A stretch of DNA of 5,593 nucleotides. It comes from Hungateiclostridiaceae bacterium UBA3934. GTDB lineage: Bacteria > Bacillota > Clostridia > Acetivibrionales > DTU013. The notes below the pieces were generated by a model. That model was given only the letters and a program-made list of their open reading frames with translations, searched no databases and had not been told where the DNA came from. A program made the position numbers and the translations under genes. The stretch covers positions 1 through 5,593 of the forward strand of contig DGEE01000092.1 of assembly GCA_002385815.1 (NCBI GenBank). The letters are read 5' to 3'. Shown in pieces: positions 5,515-5,593 of the stretch (its first letter is position 1; each line of letters opens with the position of its first letter).

Positions 5515-5593
5515 TGAGAGCTGTCTTCATTATGAGAACATGAGAGCTGTTCCTCAACCTGAAAAGTGAAGAACTGTCCCTCCACCCGAAAAG
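5515..5593 (-). repeat. Repeat field in minus orientation, continuing off the right edge
   Basis: Read on the minus strand, units begin GGGACAGTTCTTC at 5580, GGAACAGCTCTC at 5553 and AGACAGCTCTC at 5526: exact 27-bp steps with growing divergence. The strongest unit shares TGGAGGGACAGTTCTTCA (18 bp; 5567-5584) with plus-oriented copies at 5205-5222 and 5286-5303, making a long-range inverted repeat. A CTTTTCGGG/CTTTTCAGG linker precedes the units at 5580 and 5553. The array clearly extends beyond the window. Confidence 0.75.

Overview
The window holds a compact three-gene operon on the minus strand, transcribed from right to left: prkA, then yhbH, then spoVR. PrkA is an AAA+ 'serine kinase' protein, YhbH is a DUF444/YeaH-type von Willebrand A-like protein, and SpoVR is a SpoVR/YcgB family protein. 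All three are full length and near the size usual for their families, and their signature motifs can be read directly. The yhbH and spoVR starts have good Shine-Dalgarno sequences, and the intergenic gaps are 41 and 8 nt. In Bacillus these genes are linked to sporulation. In Enterobacteria and Pseudomonas the homologues (yeaG-yeaH-ycgB) belong to stress and starvation responses. The cotranscribed trio suggests the products act together.

The YhbH sequence is closer to the Bacillus YhbH type than to enterobacterial YeaH. Together with purine-rich ribosome binding sites and a typical Gram-positive-style lipoprotein, this suggests a member of the Bacillota, probably a Clostridia-type anaerobe. 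That placement is inference; there is no rRNA or other taxonomic marker in the window.

Layout: 1-261 is the 5' part of a minus-strand lipoprotein gene of unknown function, running off the left edge. 262-387 is its upstream region, with a plausible promoter and overlapping CTGTC/GACAG inverted repeats. 388-1773 is spoVR, 1782-3002 yhbH, and 3044-4969 prkA (start not certain; 4987 is possible). About 4988-5098 is the prkA leader and promoter region, with a TATAAT box and a 10-bp palindrome.

From 5099 to the right edge no gene is recognisable. This stretch is filled with degenerate copies of a short GGGGACAGTTCTKCAAAAG-type repeat. About ten copies lie in plus orientation (5099-5441), including an 81-bp-period duplication. 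An AT-richer spacer follows, and then copies of the same repeat in the opposite orientation at about 27-bp period (5515-5593), continuing beyond the window. This repeat field is the most unusual part of the window. Its role is unknown.
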